A stretch of DNA of 64,000 nucleotides from Thalassolituus oleivorans MIL-1. GTDB taxonomy: Bacteria > Pseudomonadota > Gammaproteobacteria > Pseudomonadales > Oceanobacteraceae. Positions 11,188 to 21,800 of this stretch are shown one piece after another (position 1 is the stretch's first letter; every line of letters begins with the position of its first letter). The stretch spans positions 1,399,001 through 1,463,000 of the forward strand of contig NC_020888.1 of the NCBI RefSeq assembly GCF_000355675.1, written 5' to 3'. Both the position numbers and the translations under genes were made by a program. Below the pieces are notes generated by a model. The model was given only the letters and a program-made list of their open reading frames with translations, did not search any database and had not been told where the DNA came from.

Positions 11188-11400
11188 TTACTTGTCTGCG
11201 GCGTTCAATTGAGCTTTTACTTTTGCTTGCTCTTTTTTCAGTGCAGTAAGCTTGTCGCGCTCCTTTTCTACGAAGGCGGCGGGTGCTTTAGACATAAACC
11301 CATCGTTATTTAGCTTGTTTGATATGCGGTGTATGTCCGTTTCTATCTGCTCCATCTGCTCTGTTAAGCTAGTCTGAGCGTTGTCGATAGTTCCTACCAT
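11188..11400 (-). CDS. Free-standing ValRS C-terminal arm-like coiled-coil protein
   Basis: The 70-residue product is an antiparallel coiled-coil that looks like the C-terminal tRNA-binding arm of valyl-tRNA synthetase (Val_tRNA-synt_C). Residues 12-65 align without gaps to the last 60 residues of the valS product in this window, sharing the motifs KLN..GF, KAP and KER.KL; by my hand count about 22 of 54 positions are identical. There is no catalytic domain. A strong GGAGGAAGG ribosome binding site precedes the ATG, which supports real expression. Possible roles are RNA or tRNA binding; none is demonstrated. It is convergent with the DUF6482 gene. Confidence 0.75.
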   Translation of the reverse strand: MVGTIDNAQTSLTEQMEQIETDIHRISNKLNNDGFMSKAPAAFVEKERDKLTALKKEQAKVKAQLNAADK

Positions 11401-11590
11401 GGGAAACCTTCCTCCATATTGCTAACTAATGAGCTGTGCTTTATGCCGAGCTCATCTATCGTTAGCCAAGTGATAGGTTCAAGTGTAGTCGAGTTTTTGA
11501 AGGTTGCCTGTTGGTGGGTGGGATTTGGGTTGCCCGAGAGGCGGACAGCAGCCTTTTTCAGTGATTTATTGTTATTTGGTGAGGTGATCA

Positions 11591-12529
11591 ATGAAGGCGG
11601 TAATTCTGGATGCCGATACGATGGGCTCAGATATTAATTGGGAGCCAATTGCTAATGCAGTGACGACATTAAATATTTACGATAGAACGTCACCTGCTGA
11701 GTTGCTAGATAGAGTTAAAGATATTGATTTAGTCATTACCAATAAAGTTGTAATTTCTGCTGCGGTTATGGCGAATCTTAAAGGGATTTTCGTGTTGGCA
11801 ACAGGCACTAATAATATTGATCTTGTTGAAGCAAGACAAAGAAATATTCCCGTGTTTAATGTTGCGAATTATGGTACTCAGTCTGTCGCTCAGCATACGC
11901 TCATGTTGATTCTTGCATTGGCTGCTCGGTTGCCTTTGTATCAGCGCGACATTGCTAAAGGGGCCTGGAATTTAAGCAAGAATTTTTGTTTGATGACGCA
12001 CGCAACGAGTGAATTGTTTGGTAAGAAATTAGTTATTGTAGGGCAGGGGACGCTTGGTAAAGCGGTCGCTAAATTAGCTGAAGCATTCGGAGTGAGTGTT
12101 GTTTTTACAGCTCGGCCGGGGACTGCCGAGAGTCGTCGCCCCTCATTTAATGAAGCAATAAAAACGGCGGATATTATTAGTTTTCATTGTCCGCTGACAG
12201 ATGATACGCACCACTTGCTTAATAAAGAAAATATTCACTTATTAAAACGAGATTGTTTAGTTGTTAATTGCTCTCGCGGAGGCGTAATTGACGAAATAAT
12301 TGTTTTGAATGCTTTGGTTCAGAAAAATATCGCCGGTCTAGCGGTTGATGTCTTACCGGTTGAACCACCATTAAATGGTCATCCCTTGTTAGATGCTTTG
12401 GATGTTAGTTGTGTGCCGCTAAATCTTATTGTTACTCCCCATAATGCTTGGATCAGTCCTGAGGCGCGCCAAACTATAGTGAATCTAACCGCCGCGAATA
12501 TTCATGACTTGGTTAATTCTCATTCTTAG
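11591..12529 (+). CDS. D-2-hydroxyacid dehydrogenase (NAD(P)-dependent)
   Basis: The 312-residue protein belongs to the D-isomer-specific 2-hydroxyacid dehydrogenase family, which interconverts 2-keto acids and D-2-hydroxyacids. It has the nucleotide-binding motif VGQGTLG near residue 149, the catalytic Arg in CSRGGVID near residue 229, a Glu in PVEPP near residue 258 and the catalytic His in TPHNAW near residue 284. It resembles HprA-type glycerate/hydroxypyruvate reductases. Where NAD-specific members carry an acidic residue after the second strand, this one reads FTARPG, so NADP use is possible. The gene is more A/T-rich in codon use than its neighbours. GGTGA precedes the ATG. Confidence 0.88.
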   Translation: MKAVILDADTMGSDINWEPIANAVTTLNIYDRTSPAELLDRVKDIDLVITNKVVISAAVMANLKGIFVLATGTNNIDLVEARQRNIPVFNVANYGTQSVAQHTLMLILALAARLPLYQRDIAKGAWNLSKNFCLMTHATSELFGKKLVIVGQGTLGKAVAKLAEAFGVSVVFTARPGTAESRRPSFNEAIKTADIISFHCPLTDDTHHLLNKENIHLLKRDCLVVNCSRGGVIDEIIVLNALVQKNIAGLAVDVLPVEPPLNGHPLLDALDVSCVPLNLIVTPHNAWISPEARQTIVNLTAANIHDLVNSHS

Positions 12530-12885
12530 TCTTACTTTAGCTCCTGAGTGGAGTGAGGTCATCATTACAGAACGGCCAGCAGAATAACTGTATTTTGCCT
12601 GACGAAGTCGAGTAATCGCTAGTTAATTGGTATGGGCCATTTCTCAGTCAAACTAGGTAAAATGTCTGTCAATGTCGTCGGTTTCCATAGATATAGCCAT
12701 GCTTTTTCATTAGTATGGTCTGCAGAAAACCTTATCTGTCTGAACTTGTCCGCTGCCACGAGTGGTTTAGATAGTTCGGCCAGTGAGCAAATAATTATAA
12801 AAATAACAATCGTCGCATTCGGATCTCACCTCCGCTACTGAACCAAGTAGAACGATGATTGCTCGCGTCTTGGAGAGGTGCTTCC
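12530..12885. other. Intergenic region before the giant lipoprotein gene
   Basis: No convincing gene is present. A 69-codon frame at 12632 lacks a ribosome binding site. The segment near 12790-12810 is A/T-rich and probably carries the promoter of the 10.8-kb gene. A poor match, TTGTCC with 16-bp spacing to TAGATA (12746-12773), is the best pair I found. The only firm signal is the ribosome binding site GGAGAGG at 12872-12878. Confidence 0.4.
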
Positions 12886-15800
12886 TTGTCATACGTTCGC
12901 TTTGGTCTCGTGTTGTCCATGTTTTTGGTGCTGTCTGCTTGTTCTTCAGACGGTGGTTCCTCGGATAGTGGTTCTACAACGGTTGATATCGTTATTACTG
13001 ACCCGGATAAAGCCGCTGCCTTTCTGGATATATTTTCAGATCCGGTAACGCAAGCTACGGAAGACGAGCGTTGGGAATATGCCCTCGTAACCAGTGCTGT
13101 GCTGGCAGAAAATCTGTCTTTCCGCTTAGTGAGCGGGCCTAGCGGCATGACTATTAGTCCTGATGGCTTGGTTCAGTGGACTCCAACGGATGAGCATGGT
13201 GACACGGTGAACGTCACTATCGAAGCGACCTACTCCGATGAAAATGGTACGGTTTCACGTAGTCAGACATTCCTTCTGCCTGTTAAGCATATCAATGACA
13301 AGCCGGTAATTACCTCTGTTGCGCCAGTGACTACCGTCGCCGGCACTACTTTTAGTTATCAACTTGAAGTTAACGATCCTGATGATGTCAATAATGGTAC
13401 CGACCTTATTTTTGCGGTTTCGCTTCCGTCTGTTGAATTATTAGGGGTGTCACCAGAAGAGTACGGTGTCACGATTTCCCCAACGGGTTTATTGCAGTGG
13501 CAAGTTCCAACCGATCCGGGTATAGGTTTGTTGGATCCTGGTCTTAGAATTAATGTCACCGTTACCGATGGCGAAGAAGATTGGAAAAACGGTTTTGTAG
13601 CGAGACCAAGCCAAAAGTGGAACTTGAAGGTTGTTACTACTAACACCGCACCGGATATTAAATCTTCACCTGTGACCGTCGCCACTGAAGATGTGGCGTA
13701 TAGCTACCAATTAGACGTGTCTGATGCAGAAGATGATAATAACGGCGCTGACCTGACTTTTGCCTTATTGAATAGCCCAGCGGGAATGACGGTTTCATCG
13801 ACTGGTTTGATCCAGTGGACACCTACTGAAAATGGCGCGGCAGCTTATAGCGAGAGCGTTGAAGTTTCCGTTGCTGACGGTGGTGAGAACGGCGTAGAAC
13901 CAGTAACACAGTCATTTTCTATCAATGTTACTCCGGTCAACGATGCACCTACATTTATTGGTTCGCCATCGACCTCCGCGATTGAGGGTTCTACCTATAC
14001 CTACGCGCTGCAAGTTACTGATCCAGATGATGCCAATAACGGCACAGACTTAACTTTCTCGTTAACCAGCGCTCCAGCTGGTATGACCATTTCTTCAACG
14101 GGTGTTATCTCTTGGACTGCGCCTGCTAATGTAACGTCTGCTTCTGTAGAAGCCATGGTAGCTGATGGTGGTGAAAACGGAGCAGCTACAGCGAGCTTGA
14201 GTTGGACGATCAGTGTTGATGCTGTAAACGATGCACCAACTATTACATCTGTCGCCCCAACAATGGCGACTGAAGATTCGCCGTATGTCTACCAACTTGT
14301 TGTTGCCGATCCAGATGATGACAATAACGGTACCGATTTGACCTTTACCCTCGTGACTGCACCAGAGGGTATGACTGTTTCTGCAACTGGCGCGATTGCA
14401 TGGACCCCAGTGGGCCACGAAGGCACTGTCGATGTAACCATTGAAGTCGCCGATGGTGGTGAAAATGGCGTACAGCCCGCCAGTCAGAACTTCACTATTG
14501 CTGTTACTGCAGTTAACGATGCCCCCGTTATCACTTCAGAAGCAGTGGTAACGGCAACAGAAGACGAAACCTATAGCTACGAAGTCAGTGCTACTGATGA
14601 AGAGAATGATGTTCTGCAGTGGAGTTTAACCACTGCCCCTGAAGGAATGATTATCGACTCGGCTACTGGCGTTATTACTTGGACACCTGCTGAGACTGTG
14701 ACTAGCGAGGCTGTTGTTGTCGAAGTCTCTGACGGTGAGTTTAACGATACCCAAAGCTTTACTGTGGCTGTGACTGCCGTCAACGATGCGCCTGTCATCA
14801 CTGAAGGTGAAGCGACCGCGCTTGTTACTGATGAAGATACGGCAACGACACTAACTCTAAACGCAACGGACGTTGATACTGATTCTGCCAGCCTCATTTG
14901 GACGATCGATACTGATGCACTCAATGGTGCAGCGATTGTCAGTGGTACGGGTGCAAGTCAAACTGTTACCTATACGCCAACTGCAAACTTTAGCGGTAGC
15001 GATAGCTTTGTTGTCGCAGTCAGCGACGGGGAGCTAGTTGCTACGATTACTGTTAATGTCACCGTGACCGAAGCGGGGGACGCGCCAGTTATCACCGAAG
15101 GTGAAAACGTTTCGTTAACAACTAACGAAGATAACCTAGTTCTAACTGTATTAAGTGCCACCGATTTAGATACCGATGCCGCTAACCTTAGTTGGTCTGC
15201 TAATGACGCGACTAATGGTCAAGCGAGTGTTTCGGGTTCTGGTTTAACTCAAACCGTTACCTATACACCTAATGCCAATTTTTCGGGTAACGACAGCTTT
15301 ATAGTCACAGTAAGTGATGGTGTTCTAAGCGATATGATCACCGTATCGGTGACTGTTAATTCAGTGAATGATGCTCCTGCTATCACTTCAGTACCCAATA
15401 CATCAGCCACTGAAGCCGTTGCCTACAGTTACGCTGTCACTGCATCCGATGTGGAAGGGGATACGCTGACTTGGAGTCTGACTGAAGCACCAGCCGGCAT
15501 GGAAATTGATGCCGATACTGGAGTTATTAACTGGACTCCGGGTAATGCTGCTACTAATCCAACGGTCGTTATTCAAGTATCGGATGGCGCCGCTAGTTCT
15601 ACGCAAACCTTCGTTATTGAAATTGGTGCCGTTAACGACGCTCCAGTGATTACAGAAGGCGATACTGCACAAATCAATACCAGCGAAGATACCGTTGGCA
15701 GCATTACTCTTAACGCTACCGACGCTGATTCAGCGACTTTAACTTGGTCTGTTGTATCCGTTGCAAATAATGGTTCAGCGTCCGTATCAGGTACTGGACT

Positions 15801-18800
15801 AAGCAAAACCATTAACTACACCCCAAATGCAGATTTTAGTGGTACCGACAGTTTTGTTGTTGCTGTGTCGGATGGCTCGCTAGCCGATACCATCGCAATT
15901 TCGGTGAATGTTGCGGCAGTCAATGATGCCCCCGTGTTTATTAGCGCTCCGTCGACTAATGCGATTGAAGCTTCGCAGTATCAATACACTGCGCAAGTTT
16001 CTGATGCTGATGATGCCAATAACGGCACGGATTTAACCTTTACGCTAACTCAAGCGCCAGAAGGTATGACGGTATCAACGACCGGTGTTGTTCAGTGGAC
16101 GCCAGGAAGTACTGTAACGACTGCCGACGTAACCTTAGAAGTTATTGATGGTGGTGAAGACGGTGCGGTTGCCGCTGTGCAAAGCTGGACCATCACGGTT
16201 GGCAGCGTTAACGATTCGCCAGAAATCACGTCTGTAGCGATTGTTACTGCAACAGAAGGCATGGTTTATCAGTACCCAGTTCAAGTCACTGACCCTGATG
16301 ATGCCAACAACGGTACGGATCTGACATTTGAATTGACGACCGCTCCAGCAGGCATGACGGTATCTAGCATGGGTCTGATCGAATGGACGCCTACTAATGA
16401 CGACGTCAGCGTGCCAGTGACTGTTGTTGTGCGAGATGGCGGTGAGAGTGGTTCAGTACCTGCGACTCAAAGTTGGACTATCGCCGTTACGCCAGTCAAC
16501 GATGCCCCTGAGATTACCCAAGGCGCAACAACAACCTTATCGGTTGAAGAAGATACGTTGGCAAGTCTAGGTCTTAATGCCACCGATATTGATACGGCTG
16601 CAACAAGCCTAACCTGGTCAGTGTCGTCAGTAGCGGTTAACGGTGTGGCAAGCGTAACGGGCACTGGCAGCAGTAAGTCGGTTAGCTATACGCCGAATGC
16701 AGATTTCAATGGTAGTGATGAATTCGCTATTACCGTTAGCGATGGTGAGCTAAGCGATACCATTACCGTTAATGTGACCGTAAATGCTGTGAACGATGCG
16801 CCGGTTATGACATCGGCTGCCGTAACAGACGCTACGGAAGACGAAGCCTATACCTATGCCGCAACAGCCAGCGATATCGACGGTGATACCTTAACTTGGA
16901 GCTTAACTGAGTTCCCAGAGGGCATGGCTATTGATGCCAGCAGCGGTGTGATCAGCTGGACACCTGCGAACGGAGTTGAAACCGCTAATGTAACGCTAGT
17001 CGTTGCTGATGCTGATGCCTCAGCGACTCAAACGTTTACCATTACTGTTGTCGCAGTAAACGATGCCCCCGAAATCACCTCTAGCCCAGTTACCGTGGCC
17101 ACAGAAGGCGAAATATACAGCTACACAGTTACTGCAACTGATGCAGAAAACGACACGCTCACTTGGAGTCTGACGCAATTTCCAGATCGTATGACGATTG
17201 ATGCAAATAGCGGTGAGATCATCTGGACCCCAGCGAATGGTGCTACTGATGCCAATGTGACTGTCGAAGTTACCGATGGCGCTGCCACTGCAACTCAAGA
17301 CTTTGTTGTCATTGTGGGCGCAGTTAACGACGCACCAGTAATTACCGAAGGTGAAACTGCAACGTTAACTACTGATGAAGACGTTGTTGGTAATCTCGTT
17401 CTTAACGCGACTGATGCCGACACTGACGCAGCCAATATCACTTGGTCTATTGCCTCTGCTGCGAGCAATGGTACCGCGAACGTTACGGGAACTGGCTTAA
17501 GCCAAACAGTCAGTTACTCACCTAATGCAGATTTCAATGGTAGCGATAGCTTTACTGTCAGCATCACCGATGGTGCGTTGACCGACACCATCACAGTGAA
17601 TGTCACCGTTAATGCTGTGAACGATGCGCCTTTTATTAATTCAGCCGCCAATACGCATGCGACAGAAGGTGTGTTGTATACCTACACGGCAATGGCCTCT
17701 GACGTAGAAAGCGATACCTTAACTTGGAGCCTCACTCAGTCTCCTGAAGGCATGACTATTGATGCCAACAGCGGTGTGATCAGCTGGACGCCAGCGAATG
17801 GCGTGACGTCTGCAGATATCACCGTTCAAGTGGCTGATGCCGAAGCGAATGCAACGCAAAGCTTCACCGTGACTGTGGGTGGTGTGAACGACGCACCAAC
17901 CATTACAGAAACAACAGCTGCGATTACAACGGATGAAGATACCTCAGGCACGGTAACTCTGAACGCAACCGATATTGATGGCGATACCATCACTTGGGCT
18001 TTGGATTCAGCAGCCGCTAACGGTGTTGCAACCGTGTCAGGTACTGGCTTAAGCCAAGTTGTGAGCTATGCCCCGAATGCTGATTTCAACGGTACTGATA
18101 GCTTCGTTGTTAGAATCACTGATGATTCCTTGACCGATACCATTACTGTGAATGTGACGGTGAATGCTGCCAATGATGCACCAGCCATTACAGAAACAAC
18201 GGCCGCTATTACAACGGACGAAGATACGTCTGGTACGGTAACGCTGAACGCAACCGATATTGATGGCGATACCATTAACTGGTCTGTGGGTTTAGCAGCC
18301 ACTAACGGTGTTGCGACAGTCTCTGGTGCTGGCTTAAGCCAAGTGGTGAGCTATGCGCCGAACGCCAATTTCAACGGTAGCGACAGCTTCATCGTCAGCA
18401 TCACCGATGGTTCGTTGACCGATACCATCACCGTGGATGTGACGGTGAATGCTGCCAACGACGCGCCAGTGATTACGTCCACTGCAATTACGTCAGCAAC
18501 AGAAGGTGAGGTTTATACCTACACTGCCACCGCGACGGATGCTGAGAACGATACGCTGATTTGGAGCCTAACGACGGCACCATCAGGTATGAATATTGAC
18601 TCTGCTACGGGTGTTATTACTTGGACGCCAGGCAATGGTGCCATTAGCGAGAACGTCGTTGTTGAAGTAACCGACAGTGTTGCGACGACAACTCAAAGCT
18701 TCACCATTACCATTGGTGCAGTTAACGACGCGCCAGTGATTACCGAAGGTGCGACAGCAGCTCTGAGCACTGACGAAGATACGGCTGGCTCTGTGACGTT

Positions 18801-21800
18801 GAACGCGACCGATGCGGATTCAGCGATACTCACTTGGACTGTTTCTTCTGCGGCTAGCAATGGTTCGGCAACGGTAACTGGCAGCGGTTTGAGCAAAACC
18901 GTTAGCTATACGCCAAATGCCAACTTCAATGGTACTGATAGCTTCGTGGTTACCGTTAGCGATGGCAGCGCATCAGACACGATTACAGTGAATGTAAGCG
19001 TTGCGCCGATTGCGGATGCACCAGTAATTACTGAGGGCGAAACGTCAGCTCAAAGCACCGATGAAGATACGGCTAAGACCTTTGCTTTGAATGCAACCGA
19101 CGTTGATGGCAGCACGATTACTTGGACCATTGGTTCGGCTGCGACTAACGGTACGGCCTCTGTGTCAGGTAACGGCGCGAGCAACACGGTTAACTACACG
19201 CCAAATACCAACTTCAATGGTACGGACAGCTTCGTAGTACAGGTTTCTGATGGTGCTTTAACCGATACCATCACAGTGACTATGACAGTGAATGCTGTGA
19301 ACGATATGCCAGTGATTACTTCTACTGCGATTACTACCGCAACAGAAGGTCAGGTATATAGCTATGTACCAGCAGCGACGGACGTTGATGGCGATACTCT
19401 GACTTGGAGCCTAGGCGCTAGCGCACCAGCGACCATGAGTGTTAATCCAACAACGGGTGAGCTGTCTTGGACGCCTATCAACGGCGATACCTCCGCTACG
19501 ATTCAACTGTTTGCATCGGATGAAACCTTGCGTTCAGAACAGAACTTCATTATTGCGGTGACGGCGGTTAACGATGCGCCAGTCATCACTGAAGGTGAGA
19601 GTGTATCTGTGACTATGTCGGAAGATGCAACTCCGCAAGCCTTTAGCTTGGTTCTTAATGCAACGGATGCGGATAACGCAGCAGCTGAATTGACTTGGAC
19701 TATCGCCAGTGTGGCCGCTAATGGTTCGGCAACGGTTTCTGGTACAGGTACAAGCAAAGTTGTGAATTACACGCCAAGTGCAGATTACAACGGTGCTGAT
19801 AGCTTTATTGTGAACGTAACCGATGGCACTGACTCCGACACGATTACTGTGAATGTAACGGTAGATGCAGCAAACGATGCGCCTGCCATTACTGAAACCA
19901 CAGCAGCGATTGTGACCGATGAAGATGTCTCTGGCAGCGTAACGCTCAATGCAACGGATATTGATACCGCTGCAGCCAGCATTACCTGGACGATTCTGAC
20001 TCAGGCAGCGAATGGCACAGCCAGCGTGAACGCGGTTAATACCGGCGCTAGCATGTTAGTGACGTATGCGCCAAGTGTGAATACTAATGGCAGCGACAGC
20101 TTTGTTGTTCAAATCAGCGATGGCGAATTGACCGATACCATCACGGTTAACGTGACTGTGAATGCGGTTGATGATGCACCTGCAATTGCGCAGGGCAGCA
20201 CGATCAACTTAATCACTGATGAAAATACAGCAGGAAGCGTGGCGCTGACGGCAGTGGATATCGACACTGATGCAGCTAACCTAAGCTGGACCGTGATTAC
20301 TGATGCAACCGATGGTGTTGCGAGTATCAGTGGTAGCGGCACCAATGTGTCAGCTGCTTACACGCCGACTGCAAACTTCATCGGCAACGATAGCTTTGTT
20401 GTGCAACTGAGTGATGGCACCTCGAATGTGAGCATTACGGTTAACGTGACGGTAAATGCTGTCAACGAAGCGCCAGTGATCACGAATGGCGCTACCGCCA
20501 CCATGACGACTGACGAAGATACCCAAGCGACATTGTCATTGGCGGCGACCGATGCGGATGGTGACACTCTGACTTGGTCGATTCCTGTTGGCTCTGGCGC
20601 TTCACAAGGTGGTGTTGCCGTTGATGGTACTGGCTTGGTGACTTATGTTCCGTCGTTGGATACCAATGGTACTGATACCTTTAGTGTTCAAGTATCAGAC
20701 GGTGAATTAACTGACACGATTGCTGTGACAGTAACCATCACCGCGGTTAACGACGCACCAGTGATTACCGAAGGTAGCACATCGGTGTTGAATACTAACG
20801 AAGACGACGACACTGGTAGCCTGACCTTCAGTGCAACGGATGCGGATGGCGATAGCTTAGCTTGGTCTGTTAACGCGGCTGCGCTGCACGGCATCGTTAC
20901 CATGAACGGCTCTCAGTTTAGCTATGCGCCAAACATTGATTTCAATGGCAGTGATAGCTTCATCGTGCAAGTAACCGATGGCGTTGCCTCAGCGACTAAC
21001 ACAGTAACAGTGAATGTCGCAGCGGTTAACGACGCGCCTATGGTTACCTCTACAGCCGTAACAACGGCAATCGAGAATCAAGTGTATGCGTACAACGTCA
21101 CCGCCAGTGATGTTGAAGGCGATGTCATTAGTTACTCGCTAACCACTAGCCCTTCCGGTATGGCGATCGATTCTACTACCGGTGAAATCCGCTGGATTCC
21201 ATCGGCAACAGGTACCGAAACCGTCGTGGTTAGCGTGACTGATGGATCAGATGCCGATACTCAAACTTTCGATATCAGTGTTCAGGCTGAGCCTGCAGTG
21301 GCTGGTCGCGCAGTAAAAGGTGTGCTGTCTAATGCAACGGTAGAAGCAGCAACCTACGGCGGTTTGGATAGCAACGGCGATCATGTTTGGAATCTAATCG
21401 GCACGACTACCACGGATGCGCAGGGTTACTTCGGCTTCGATCTTGGCCCGCAATCTGCTCCAGTACGTGTGCGCGTTACTACCGACGCTAACAGTGCGAT
21501 GGTGTGTGATACTCCAAGTGGCTGTGTGCTATCGACCTTCGCACTTTATGGCGAAACCGGTGCCCCAGAAGTTGGCCTAACGCTCGATACCATCGTCAGT
21601 GGTGCCGACTTCGACGGCCCAATTGCGGTGACTCCATTAACCAATATGGCGGCGGTATGGTTACAGCAGTTCCCACAAGCGATTGACGATAACAACATTT
21701 TGTTAACGCATCGTCGCCTGTCAGAGCTGTTTGGTTTCGGTGATGAGAACTACATGCTGCAACGCGTTATTGATATCACCTCGCCGTTTGAGTTATCCCA

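Noticed and set aside
11394-11591. 65-codon minus-strand frame before the ValRS-arm gene
   Set aside because: It would start with TTG over the ATG of the divergent dehydrogenase gene, has no ribosome binding site, and the peptide is not recognisable.
12632-12841. 69-codon plus-strand frame before the giant gene
   Set aside because: No ribosome binding site, no recognisable protein pattern, and it occupies the expected promoter region.
14095-20903. Many minus-strand frames of 60-115 codons opposite the repeat array
   Set aside because: They repeat with the same period as the coding repeats and are by-products of its codon composition.
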